The notes under the pieces were generated by a model. The model ran no database searches. It had not been told where the DNA came from and saw only the letters and a program-made list of their open reading frames with translations. Below are positions 1 to 5,753 of a stretch of 7,142 nt of DNA, one piece after another (the stretch's first letter is position 1; each line of letters begins with the position of its first letter). The stretch comes from an uncultured Bacteroidales bacterium (lineage in GTDB: Bacteria; Bacteroidota; Bacteroidia; Bacteroidales; Paludibacteraceae): contig CAIYTJ010000097.1 in the NCBI GenBank assembly GCA_903929065.1, forward strand, positions 1 to 7,142, read 5' to 3'. Both the position numbers and the translations under genes were made by a program.

Positions 1-396
1 TAAAGCCGGATTAAATTCCTGCTGGTTATACCAGAGTTTATATTCAGGCAGGTTTGCCTTTTTATAGTCTTTTTCCGGTTTTACCTTAATGGAATGAAGT
101 TTAATTGCTTTGCGGCATTTTTCTATCGTTTGATCCATGTTTGAAGTTGCAGCATTCGCATTAGAATGATGACTGATCGGATACATGGGAATCACAGAAG
201 AATAATCCTCTTTGTTTGCTTTCTGGATATTACGAAGCCCTTCATTAAAACTGGTATATCCATTAAAATAAACATTATAACGTGTATTCAACGCTTGATA
301 ATTGCGTGACAACCAGGTATTTTTCTTGGTTGAACACCCACTGAAAAGAAGTATCAGAAGAAACAGTGTAATGGTATGTTTAGGAAATGTTTTCAA
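1..396 (-). CDS. porW: PorW/SprE-like TPR lipoprotein of the type IX secretion family, N-terminal part (partial)
   Basis: The first 132 codons are present; the gene runs off the window at base 1. The protein begins MKTFPKHT, has a hydrophobic stretch (residues 9-19) and a lipobox FSGC with Cys21, so it should be exported and lipidated. The following STKKNTWLSRNYQ and the RYNVYFNGY segment (about residues 22-47), then a Lys-rich part ending EFNPAL, match my memory of the N-terminus of PorW/SprE proteins. These are large tetratricopeptide-repeat lipoproteins needed for type IX secretion and gliding in Bacteroidetes. The TPR region itself lies outside the window. The only usable start is TTG at 394-396: an in-frame stop lies at 418-420, and no ATG or GTG lies between it and the signal peptide. 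No Shine-Dalgarno is visible, as usual in this phylum. Homologues also occur in Bacteroidales without an obvious type IX system, so the role is less certain than the family. Confidence 0.72.
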   Translation of the reverse strand, partial: MKTFPKHTITLFLLILLFSGCSTKKNTWLSRNYQALNTRYNVYFNGYTSFNEGLRNIQKANKEDYSSVIPMYPISHHSNANAATSNMDQTIEKCRKAIKLHSIKVKPEKDYKKANLPEYKLWYNQQEFNPAL

Positions 397-499
397 ACGA
401 AATGGAGTTGTATTAAGTTATAAATACGATTTTGAATAAAACTTATGCAAGTCTGATATTTAAAACTTTAAAATGTTCATTCTATTGTCTTTTGGCTTA

Positions 500-507
500 C
501 AAAAATA
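500..507 (-). promoter_or_regulatory. Possible -7 promoter element for the PorW-like gene
   Basis: On the minus strand the bases read TATTTTTG, a full match to the Bacteroidetes -7 consensus TAnnTTTG. It lies about 100 bases upstream of the TTG start. I find no convincing TTTG -33 element at the expected 19-21 base spacing, so this is a weak call in AT-rich DNA. Confidence 0.28.
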
Positions 508-562
508 CTAATTTTTTAGGAATTTATTGTTAATTGATGTTGGAAATGTTTTAGTCCAAGAA

Positions 563-1432
563 CTATAGACTTTTTGTTGCAAATCGCCTTCTTAGTTGAA
601 CGATGCCAAAAAGGGTCAGCGCTCCACTGGCAATGCCCAGCCAAAGCGTATTTCCGAAACCAACTGCATCGATATCCGGAACACGGAAGCCATTCAGTTT
701 TAAATAGTAGAAGATAATGGCAATCACATTATTGGTAAAATGAGCCGTGATTGGCAGCCAGAGATTTTCGCTCCAGAAAAGCAGATACCCGAAAAAAGCA
801 CCCATTAGCATACGCGGAACAAAACCGTAAAACTGAAAGTGAATAGCACTGAAAAGTATGGCACTTAGCCAAATAGCCGGACGAATTCCTTTCCAGTCTT
901 TCAACACTCCCTGCAATGCTCCCCTGAAAAATAATTCTTCGCCAAGCGCAGGAACGACAGCAATTATCAATACATTGAATGATAACCCAAGAAGAGTATG
1001 TACGTTGAGCATTTTTTCGGTAAACTGAGCTGCAGTTTCCTCGGAAGTTTTCATCCAGTTTTCAATCGCTGCCAGCGATTTTGGCAAAACCATCCGATGA
1101 TTCAGGTCCCCTAACAGATTGATAAGCGGAATGGCAACAATCATTATCAATACCACAAGGAGTATGTCAGATAAATGTGTCTTTTTATTTAAACGTAAGA
1201 ATGTCAGTGGATTGTAGCTTATAAGATAAGCCAGAACTATTGGTGGTAAAACAATGACTGTCACTGACATGATCAGTTGAAGCCATTTTAATAAATCAAT
1301 ATTATCCGGCCGGGTTACCGTCAATAACGAAACGGGTGAAATCAGAATAACGCAAACCAACGTTATTGCCAGCAATATAAATATTTTAGCAAACGGATTA
1401 TTTCGTTCGAGTGATCCTTTTAAATTTCCCAT
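563..1432 (-). CDS. CPBP family intramembrane glutamic-type endopeptidase (CAAX/Abi type)
   Basis: A 289-aa, very hydrophobic protein with about seven or eight membrane segments (roughly 17-38, 53-73, 87-108, 146-163, 186-199, 206-221, 225-244 and 262-279). It has the hallmark motifs of the CPBP (Abi/CAAX protease, Rce1-like) family: EELFFR with Glu165, Glu166 and Arg170; FSAIH with Phe194 and His198; and HFTNN with His231 and Asn234/235. The Glu and His residues form the intramembrane catalytic site in characterised members. Family members cleave prenylated proteins in eukaryotes; in bacteria they process or give immunity to peptides, but the substrate here cannot be read from sequence. It lies between the RRM gene and the PorW-like gene on the same strand. 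It follows the RRM terminator, so it probably has its own promoter, and no terminator is visible after it. The ATG at 1430-1432 is a good start because hydrophobic and family-like sequence begins soon after it. Confidence 0.9.
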   Translation of the reverse strand: MGNLKGSLERNNPFAKIFILLAITLVCVILISPVSLLTVTRPDNIDLLKWLQLIMSVTVIVLPPIVLAYLISYNPLTFLRLNKKTHLSDILLVVLIMIVAIPLINLLGDLNHRMVLPKSLAAIENWMKTSEETAAQFTEKMLNVHTLLGLSFNVLIIAVVPALGEELFFRGALQGVLKDWKGIRPAIWLSAILFSAIHFQFYGFVPRMLMGAFFGYLLFWSENLWLPITAHFTNNVIAIIFYYLKLNGFRVPDIDAVGFGNTLWLGIASGALTLFGIVQLRRRFATKSL

Positions 1433-1436
1433 TTTT

Positions 1437-1444
1437 CAAAGTTA
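1437..1444 (-). promoter_or_regulatory. Possible -7 element very close to the CPBP start
   Basis: The minus strand reads TAACTTTG, a full match to TAnnTTTG, only 4 bases before the ATG. If used, transcription would begin at or near the start codon, giving an almost leaderless mRNA. No TTTG -33 element is found where expected, since that position falls inside the upstream terminator hairpin. A chance match is quite possible. Confidence 0.22.
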
Positions 1445-1450
1445 ATTTAC

Positions 1451-1485
1451 AAAAAAACTCCTGCTATCTTTCGATAACAGAAGTT
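1451..1485 (-). terminator. Intrinsic terminator after the RRM gene
   Basis: On the minus strand a 13-bp stem (1485-1473 with 1468-1456, including two G-T wobble pairs) encloses a GAAA tetraloop and runs into seven T residues (1457-1451). It starts about 25 bases after the RRM stop codon. The stable tetraloop and T-tract make it a strong Rho-independent terminator for the minus strand. On the plus strand the hairpin is also followed by CTTTTT, but no plus-strand gene ends there. Confidence 0.88.
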
Positions 1486-1510
1486 CTTTTTGTGTGATTG
1501 AAATAAATTC

Positions 1511-1756
1511 TTAGTTTCTTGGACGAGCTTCTTTAACAACCATTGAGCGGCCATCAAATTCAGCACCGTTTAATTCTTCGATTACTTTTGCAGCAGCTGC
1601 ATCATCAGCCATTTCTACAAATGCAAATCCTTTTGATTTTCCTGTTTCGCGATCTTTGATGATTTTGCATGATTCTACTGCACCATACTCTTCAATAACG
1701 CCCTGAAGGTCGTTTTCGCGAACTTTGTAACTTAAGTTACCTACGTAAATGTTCAT
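1511..1756 (-). CDS. Single-RRM RNA-binding protein (Bacteroidetes Rbp type)
   Basis: An 81-aa protein that is almost wholly one RNA recognition motif. RNP2 is IYVGNL (residues 3-8) and RNP1 is KGFAFVEM (residues 42-49), with the aromatic Tyr4, Phe44 and Phe46 that stack on RNA bases. The segment DRETGKSKG before RNP1 and the tail VVKEARPRN are typical of the short RRM proteins of Bacteroidetes and cyanobacteria. In Bacteroides such proteins (RbpA/B/C) bind single-stranded RNA and affect expression globally, standing in for the missing Hfq in this phylum. The reading frame stays open 47 codons further upstream, but I chose ATG 1754-1756. It begins exactly at the RRM strand-1 sequence, and the extension is low-complexity, crosses a leader hairpin and resembles nothing in the family. 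A promoter and a structured leader lie upstream, and a strong terminator downstream, so it is probably transcribed alone. Confidence 0.95.
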   Translation of the reverse strand: MNIYVGNLSYKVRENDLQGVIEEYGAVESCKIIKDRETGKSKGFAFVEMADDAAAAKVIEELNGAEFDGRSMVVKEARPRN

Positions 1757-1809
1757 AAAATAAAAATAAAAATTGAATAAATTGTTTTCAAGAACAGTAT
1801 AAACAAACG

Positions 1810-1856
1810 AGGTTAGAGCAATTTCGGTCCCTGAAAAGGTGAGTTGAGAATAACCT
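1810..1856 (-). promoter_or_regulatory. Structured 5' leader element of the RRM gene
   Basis: Within the roughly 120-base leader, AGGTTA (minus strand, 1856-1851) can pair with TAACCT (1815-1810). The closed loop contains a smaller hairpin, TTTC/GAAA (1836-1833 with 1825-1822), that exposes AGGGACC. It sits 54 bases before the ATG. The pairing is seen directly; its function as a cis-regulatory RNA, perhaps autoregulatory, is inference. Structured leaders upstream of RRM genes are known elsewhere (the Chlorobi-RRM motif), but I cannot say this is the same one. Confidence 0.4.
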
Positions 1857-1884
1857 GTCGAAAAAATACACTTTCTTTTCGGTA

Positions 1885-1915
1885 CAAAGAAAGACAATTA
1901 ATTTCGAATATCAAA
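1885..1915 (-). promoter_or_regulatory. Bacteroidetes-type promoter of the RRM gene
   Basis: On the minus strand TTTG (1915-1912) is followed after 19 bases by TTTCTTTG (1892-1885), which differs from the -7 consensus TAnnTTTG at one position. The spacing fits sigma-ABfr promoters. It predicts transcription starting near 1879 and a 5' leader of roughly 120 bases. Confidence 0.5.
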
Positions 1916-1934
1916 CAATTTGTGTAAAAATATT

Positions 1935-1966
1935 TGAAATTTAGTCAATTATATATATAAATTTCA
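1935..1966 (-). terminator. AT-rich terminator-like hairpin at the end of proA
   Basis: TGAAATTTA and TAAATTTCA form a perfect 9-bp inverted repeat around a 14-base loop. On the minus strand the stem begins with the TGA stop codon of proA itself, and AATATTTTT follows. The stem has only two G-C pairs, so it would be a weak intrinsic terminator, but position and T-run suit the end of the three-gene operon. Confidence 0.42.
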
Positions 1967-3211
1967 TTTCCTTGTCTGACCATCTCCCTTAATAATCCAC
2001 TTGTAAGAGCACAATTCTTGGAGAGCCATCGGTCCGCGGGCATGCAATTTTTGAGTACTGATGCCTATTTCTGCTCCAAGACCGAATTGGGCGCCATCCG
2101 TAAATGCTGTGGAAACATTGGTGTAAACACAAGCGGCATCAATTACTTTATCGAAATAAGAAATATTTTTTTCGTCTTCGCTGATAATGCATTCGCTGTG
2201 TTTGGAACTGAATGCAGCAATATGATTTACAGCACTTTCAATATTCTCAACGGTTTTGACGGACATTTTATAATCCAGGAATTCAGTACCGTAGCTCTCC
2301 CCGGTAGATTTTTGAAGTAAACGGGAAGGATAGTTTCCGTTTAAAAAAGTAAAAGCTTTCACATCTGCATAAATGACAACCTCTTTATCGGCCAGTTTCT
2401 GACAAAGTGCAGGCAAATCAGCTAATCGTTTTTCGTTTATAACCAGACAATCCAGCGCATTACAAACACTTACCCTGCGGGTTTTAGCATTGAAAATAAT
2501 TTCTTTTCCTTTTTCCAGGTCGCCCGATTCATCAAAATAGGTGTGGCAGATGCCTGCACCGGTTTCAATGACCGGAATGTGCGAATTATCCCGCACAAAA
2601 TCAATCAATCCTTTTCCGCCACGCGGAATAATAACATCCACAAATCCAACAGCATTCATGAGTTCGGCAGTAGCTTCACGCCCGGCAGGAAGCAATGTTA
2701 CAATATTCATGTCCAACCTGAATTTCTCAAGCACGGATTGGATGATTTTTACAATGGCTGAATTGGAGTTATGAGCATCCGATCCGCCTTTCAACACGCA
2801 GGCATTTCCGGATTTCAGGCACAGGGAAAAAACATCCAGACTCACGTTCGGACGAGCTTCGTAAATAATGCCAACCACACCAAACGGAACGGTAATTTTG
2901 CTGATCTTCATTCCATTCGGACGCTCGGTTTCCAACAGCATTTTGCCAAGAGGTGAAGGCAATAAAGCTACATGACGAATATCGGCTGCAATTCCATCAA
3001 TTCGCTCTTTACTGAGCAAAAGTCTGTCGTACATGGGATTGGATTTATCCATAGCAGCCAGATCTTTTTCATTTGCTGTCAAAATAGCTTCGCACCGGGC
3101 TATTACTTCATCGGCCAACGAAATCAAAACCTGATTAATTGTATCATCATTAATCAGGTTCAACGAGCGGGAAGCTTTTAAAGTGGGTTCCTTCCAGCTT
3201 ATATTATTCAT
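1964..3211 (-). CDS. proA: Gamma-glutamyl phosphate reductase (glutamate-5-semialdehyde dehydrogenase)
   Basis: ProA reduces L-glutamyl 5-phosphate with NADPH to glutamate-5-semialdehyde, the second step of proline synthesis, in the cytoplasm. The protein is 415 aa, the normal family length (about 417 in E. coli). It shows the ALDH-like N-terminal cofactor region with GVVGIIYEARPNVSLDV (residues 111-127) and CVLKGGSDAHNSN (138-150). The IPRGGKGLI segment follows at 195-203, then the catalytic VCNALD with Cys250. The C-terminal signature FGLGAEIGISTQKLHARGP spans 376-394. The expected partner proB is not beside it in this window. It follows an ExbB/ExbD-like pair with a 51-base gap, no visible terminator and no clear promoter, so it is probably the last gene of that operon. 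The ATG at 3209-3211 gives a family-length N-terminus. Codon use looks like its neighbours. Confidence 0.96.
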   Translation of the reverse strand: MNNISWKEPTLKASRSLNLINDDTINQVLISLADEVIARCEAILTANEKDLAAMDKSNPMYDRLLLSKERIDGIAADIRHVALLPSPLGKMLLETERPNGMKISKITVPFGVVGIIYEARPNVSLDVFSLCLKSGNACVLKGGSDAHNSNSAIVKIIQSVLEKFRLDMNIVTLLPAGREATAELMNAVGFVDVIIPRGGKGLIDFVRDNSHIPVIETGAGICHTYFDESGDLEKGKEIIFNAKTRRVSVCNALDCLVINEKRLADLPALCQKLADKEVVIYADVKAFTFLNGNYPSRLLQKSTGESYGTEFLDYKMSVKTVENIESAVNHIAAFSSKHSECIISEDEKNISYFDKVIDAACVYTNVSTAFTDGAQFGLGAEIGISTQKLHARGPMALQELCSYKWIIKGDGQTRK

Positions 3212-3262
3212 TTTTTCTGTCTTTTCTCGTATACTTGTGAACTCGTTTCTTTGTTTCCTGTT

Positions 3263-3676
3263 TCACTTCTTCTCTTTCTGAGTAAATAAAACCATTTTTA
3301 CCTTGAGTTTGTTCCCGATATCGATTACACTTACCACATCCTGCAAATTAAGCGTCTTATCAGCGTGAAGCAACACAATTAAATCCTCTGTTTTGGCTTT
3401 TTTAGCAATCATTTGTGACAATTGTGGTTCTATCGTTTCGAAAGTAACCTCTTTACTGTCAATAAAATATTTATGCTCAGCGGTGACTGTCAGATTGATT
3501 TGTTTTTTGATGGCAACGTTTTCCGATGTTTTCGATTTCGGAAGTAAAACCCGGATTGTTGCAGGTGTTACCAATGTGGAAATGATTAAGAAAAACAACA
3601 GCAGAAAGAACATAATATCGTTCAAGGAAGCGGTATACACTTCTGCTGTTCGCAATTTCCGGCGTTCTATTTTCAT
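3263..3676 (-). CDS. ExbD/TolR family biopolymer transport protein
   Basis: A 137-aa protein with the layout of ExbD/TolR: a short basic cytoplasmic N-terminus (MKIERRKLR), one membrane helix (about residues 18-38), then a small periplasmic domain ending at KEKK. Asp20 in SLNDIMFFLLLFF sits at the position of the essential membrane Asp that carries protons in ExbD and TolR. The periplasmic part contains ISTLVTPATIRVLLPKS and the LIVLLHADKTLNLQDVVSVI segment, matching the family fold. It works with the ExbB/TolQ-like channel encoded 46 bases upstream to couple the proton gradient to an envelope process. No TonB or second ExbD is encoded nearby, so whether it serves TonB-type import, a Tol-like role or another partner is open. 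Confidence 0.9.
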   Translation of the reverse strand: MKIERRKLRTAEVYTASLNDIMFFLLLFFLIISTLVTPATIRVLLPKSKTSENVAIKKQINLTVTAEHKYFIDSKEVTFETIEPQLSQMIAKKAKTEDLIVLLHADKTLNLQDVVSVIDIGNKLKVKMVLFTQKEKK

Positions 3677-3722
3677 TTTAAAATGTGTATTTTAATGAGT
3701 TGCGTAAGCTTCAGAATCAAAA

Positions 3723-4430
3723 TTATGCTTTATTTGCTCTTTTGTAGCTTCGAATATCTTTCAGTAAATTATTCGAATACTTGTCCATGGTTACAACCAC
3801 TTTGTCTATACGGCCATTCAAAATATAATATCCGGAATAAGCAATAATCCCGACAAAAAGTCCGGCACCCGAACAAATCATTTTCTGATACAATCCGTCG
3901 GAAATGTTGGCAATATTCAAATCGTTGGTTACGGAAATGTTATAGAAAATTTTTATTACTCCGAAAATAGTTCCCAGGAAACCAAGCATGGGGGCTATGG
4001 AAGCCGTAATTCCCAAATAATTCATTCCGCGTTCCAGTATAGAAATCTGTTGGCGTGCTTCGCTTTGCAGGGCATCCTGAACTTCAACGTCATCATGTTC
4101 GGCAACTTCCAGACCGGCAGCCAACACTTTTGAATAAGAAGATGGCTTTTCGCTACAAAATTTTTTAGCTTTCTCAATTTTTTGGTCAACTACCAATTCA
4201 CTTACACGCGCAAACCAGATCGAATCCACTTTGCCCAGACTGCTTATCGTAATCCAACGTTCGATAAACATATAAATGGCTAAAAAAAACAGCAAAAACA
4301 GTGGAACTAAAATCCAGCCGCCTTTCATTAATAACTGAAAATAATTTTCATTGGATACAACCACAGCAGTAGTTGCGGAATCGGCAGCCATTTTGGCTGG
4401 AACCTGAAGCAAAACGGTTAATAAGTTCAT
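3723..4430 (-). CDS. MotA/TolQ/ExbB proton channel family protein
   Basis: A 235-aa inner-membrane protein with the three-helix layout of ExbB/TolQ: helix 1 about residues 38-56 (followed by ERW), a large cytoplasmic loop (about 60-135), helix 2 about 138-163 and helix 3 about 184-206. The family signature lies in helix 2, PMLGFLGTIFGVIKIF (147-162), with Thr154 in the conserved GT position. Helix 3 reads KMICSGAGLFVGIIAY (183-198). Many family members have a Thr-Thr pair there; this one has Cys186-Ser187. Such proteins form pentameric channels around ExbD/TolR. It is the first gene of a minus-strand operon with exbD-like and proA genes, and a -7 element lies about 80 bases upstream. It could be ExbB, TolQ or a Bacteroidetes-specific paralogue; sequence alone does not decide. 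Confidence 0.9.
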   Translation of the reverse strand: MNLLTVLLQVPAKMAADSATTAVVVSNENYFQLLMKGGWILVPLFLLFFLAIYMFIERWITISSLGKVDSIWFARVSELVVDQKIEKAKKFCSEKPSSYSKVLAAGLEVAEHDDVEVQDALQSEARQQISILERGMNYLGITASIAPMLGFLGTIFGVIKIFYNISVTNDLNIANISDGLYQKMICSGAGLFVGIIAYSGYYILNGRIDKVVVTMDKYSNNLLKDIRSYKRANKA

Positions 4431-4510
4431 TTTTAGTTGATTTATGGATATTTCAATTAGATCCTGATTGAATTAAAACGACAGAATTCAGCAAGTATTA
4501 CTTTTTAACG

Positions 4511-4540
4511 CAAAAGTACTCTAATTATTGAACATAGAAA
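4511..4540 (-). promoter_or_regulatory. Promoter of the ExbB-like/ExbD-like/proA operon
   Basis: The minus strand reads TACTTTTG (4518-4511), a full match to the -7 consensus TAnnTTTG. TTTC lies 18 bases further upstream (4540-4537), a 3-of-4 match to the -33 TTTG. This predicts a start near 4505 and a leader of about 75 bases. Confidence 0.5.
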
Positions 4541-4620
4541 TTTGTTGTTAGCAATAATTAACGTCAATGAATTAAAAAAGGCAAAAGCCATTGTTTTTAC
4601 CTTTACAACAGTTGTGCCAA

Positions 4621-4644
4621 AGATTGAAATTTAATTTTCAATCT
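4621..4644. repeat. 9-bp inverted repeat
   Basis: AGATTGAAA (4621-4629) and TTTCAATCT (4636-4644) are perfectly complementary around a 6-base loop TTTAAT. It lies between the two divergent promoters, far from both start codons. It could be an operator or an RNA hairpin, but there is no T-run typical of a terminator. Confidence 0.6.
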
Positions 4645-4692
4645 AAAATTATTAACCCTGACTAATTGTATATTTAGCAAAAAGTCAGATTT

Positions 4693-4731
4693 CCAACAAA
4701 AAAATTGTTGTTTCTGCCAACAAATAAATTG
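4693..4731. repeat. Two copies of a 15-mer direct repeat (24-base period)
   Basis: CCAACAAAAAAATTG (4693-4707) and CCAACAAATAAATTG (4717-4731) agree at 14 of 15 positions. The first copy is followed by TTG, which makes CAACAA/TTGTTG a small inverted repeat. The pair ends about 50 bases before the fabI -33 region, so it could be a paired binding site upstream of that promoter. Confidence 0.6.
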
Positions 4732-4781
4732 CTATTTATCAGTATAATAATGAGAATATCGACAAATGATGAGTGCTTTTA

Positions 4782-4813
4782 TTTTAATATACTGCACATT
4801 TTCCGTATCTTTG
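4782..4813 (+). promoter_or_regulatory. Promoter of fabI
   Basis: TATCTTTG (4806-4813) matches the -7 consensus TAnnTTTG fully. TTTT at 4782-4785, 20 bases upstream, is a 3-of-4 match to the -33 TTTG. Transcription would start near 4819, leaving a leader of about 70 bases before ATG 4890. The leader is AT-rich and shows no Shine-Dalgarno. Confidence 0.58.
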
Positions 4814-4889
4814 TGCAGAAATTCAGATTGTAATTAAAACATTTCAGGTTTTTAAATGTTTTATACTACAAACAATTAACAAAACAAAC

Positions 4890-5747
4890 ATGGGTAACAA
4901 TTTATTAAAAGGTAAAAGAGGTATTGTATTTGGTGCATTGAATGACATGTCAATCGCCTGGAAAGTAGCTGAACGGGTTGTGGAAGAAGGTGCTATTATC
5001 ACCTTGTCGAACACGCCATTAGCTGTAAGAATGGGAACCACCAACGAACTGGCTGAAAAGCTGAACGCTAAACTTATTCCGGCTGACGCTACCAGTGTGG
5101 AAGATCTGGAACAGGTTTTTGCACAATCTATTGAGGCACTGAGCGGAAAAATTGATTTTGTGCTTCACTCTATCGGCATGTCGCCAAATGTTCGGAAAAA
5201 ACGTACTTACGACGATTTGGATTATGAAATGCTTACAACTACTTTAGATATTTCTGCCATTTCTTTCCACAAAATGCTTCAGGTTGCCAAAAAAATGAAT
5301 GCAATAAATGATTACGGTTCAGTAGTTGCACTTTCGTATATGGCTGCACAACGCACTGTTTTTGGGTATAATGATATGGCGGACGCGAAATCGATGCTGG
5401 AATCAATAGCACGTAGTTTTGGATATATTTATGGACGCGAACACAGTGTTCGGGTAAATACCATTTCTCAATCACCAACCGTTACAACTGCCGGCAGCGG
5501 TGTAAAAGGAATGGACGGCTTGCTGGATTTCTCGGAACGTATGTCGCCGCTTGGAAATGCAACCGCATTGGATTGTGCCGATTATTGTGTGGTCATGTTC
5601 AGCGATTTAACCCGAAAAGTAACCATGCAAAACCTGTATCACGACGGCGGATTCTCCAGCATGGCTATGAGTTACCGCGCCATGGAACAATACAATAAGA
5701 GTTTCGAAGATTTCCGGGACGAAAACGGAAAGATTATTTACGGATAA
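4890..5747 (+). CDS. fabI: Enoyl-[acyl-carrier-protein] reductase (NADH), FabI
   Basis: FabI reduces the double bond of enoyl-ACP in the last step of each fatty-acid elongation cycle, in the cytoplasm. The 285-aa protein is a short-chain dehydrogenase-like enzyme. Its nucleotide-binding start is GIVFGALNDMSIAWKVAE (residues 11-28), with the GxxxxxSxA pattern special to FabI. The HSIGMSPN segment is at 93-100. The catalytic pattern Tyr-x9-Tyr-x6-Lys is at Tyr150, Tyr160 and Lys167 (SYMAAQRTVFGYNDMADAK). The QSPTVTTAGSG loop (194-204) is the substrate-binding region. Compared with E. coli FabI (262 aa) it is longer, with a C-terminal tail ending ENGKIIYG, as I recall for Bacteroidales FabI. Met97 stands where E. 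coli has Phe94 in the inhibitor pocket, with Gly96 retained. It is transcribed alone: its own promoter lies upstream and a bidirectional terminator 38 bases after the stop codon. Confidence 0.97.
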   Translation: MGNNLLKGKRGIVFGALNDMSIAWKVAERVVEEGAIITLSNTPLAVRMGTTNELAEKLNAKLIPADATSVEDLEQVFAQSIEALSGKIDFVLHSIGMSPNVRKKRTYDDLDYEMLTTTLDISAISFHKMLQVAKKMNAINDYGSVVALSYMAAQRTVFGYNDMADAKSMLESIARSFGYIYGREHSVRVNTISQSPTVTTAGSGVKGMDGLLDFSERMSPLGNATALDCADYCVVMFSDLTRKVTMQNLYHDGGFSSMAMSYRAMEQYNKSFEDFRDENGKIIYG

Positions 5748-5753
5748 CTTTTT

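Larger units (their letters stand above)
4431..4889. other. Divergent intergenic region between the ExbB-like operon and fabI
   Basis: This 459-base AT-rich spacer contains no convincing gene. It holds a minus-strand promoter near 4511-4540 and the plus-strand fabI promoter near 4782-4813. The roughly 240 bases between them contain inverted repeats at 4605-4615 (ACAAC-A-GTTGT), 4621-4644, 4658-4688 (CTGACT/AGTCAG, 19-base loop) and 4694-4710 (CAACAA/TTGTTG). A 15-mer is also repeated at 4693 and 4717. A 27-codon reading frame at 4750 overlaps the fabI promoter and looks accidental. The length and repeats leave room for operators or a small RNA, but neither can be shown from sequence alone. 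Confidence 0.6.

Noticed and set aside
1757..1897. 47-codon in-frame N-terminal extension of the RRM protein (MSFFVPKRK...)
   Set aside because: The RRM domain begins exactly at the internal ATG 1754-1756. The extension is unlike the family, covers the leader hairpin and starts just upstream of the predicted transcription start.
2018..3181. Several plus-strand open frames of 61-100 codons
   Set aside because: They lie antisense within proA, which is intact and strongly conserved. Their translations show no domain or signal.
3393..3695. 100-codon plus-strand open frame
   Set aside because: It is antisense to the clear ExbD-like gene and resembles nothing known.
4571..4598. GGC-AAAA-GCC hairpin with flanking A and T runs
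   Set aside because: The stem is only 3 bp, too short to support a terminator or sRNA end, and no transcript source is evident on either strand.
4750..4833. 27-codon plus-strand reading frame beginning MRISTNDE
   Set aside because: It spans the predicted fabI promoter and would lie mostly outside the fabI transcript, so it is probably chance.
4844..5044. 66-codon minus-strand open frame over the fabI start
   Set aside because: It overlaps the conserved fabI N-terminus and its leader, and has no recognisable features.
5239..5478. 79-codon minus-strand open frame
   Set aside because: It is antisense within the catalytic part of fabI and shows no domain or signal.
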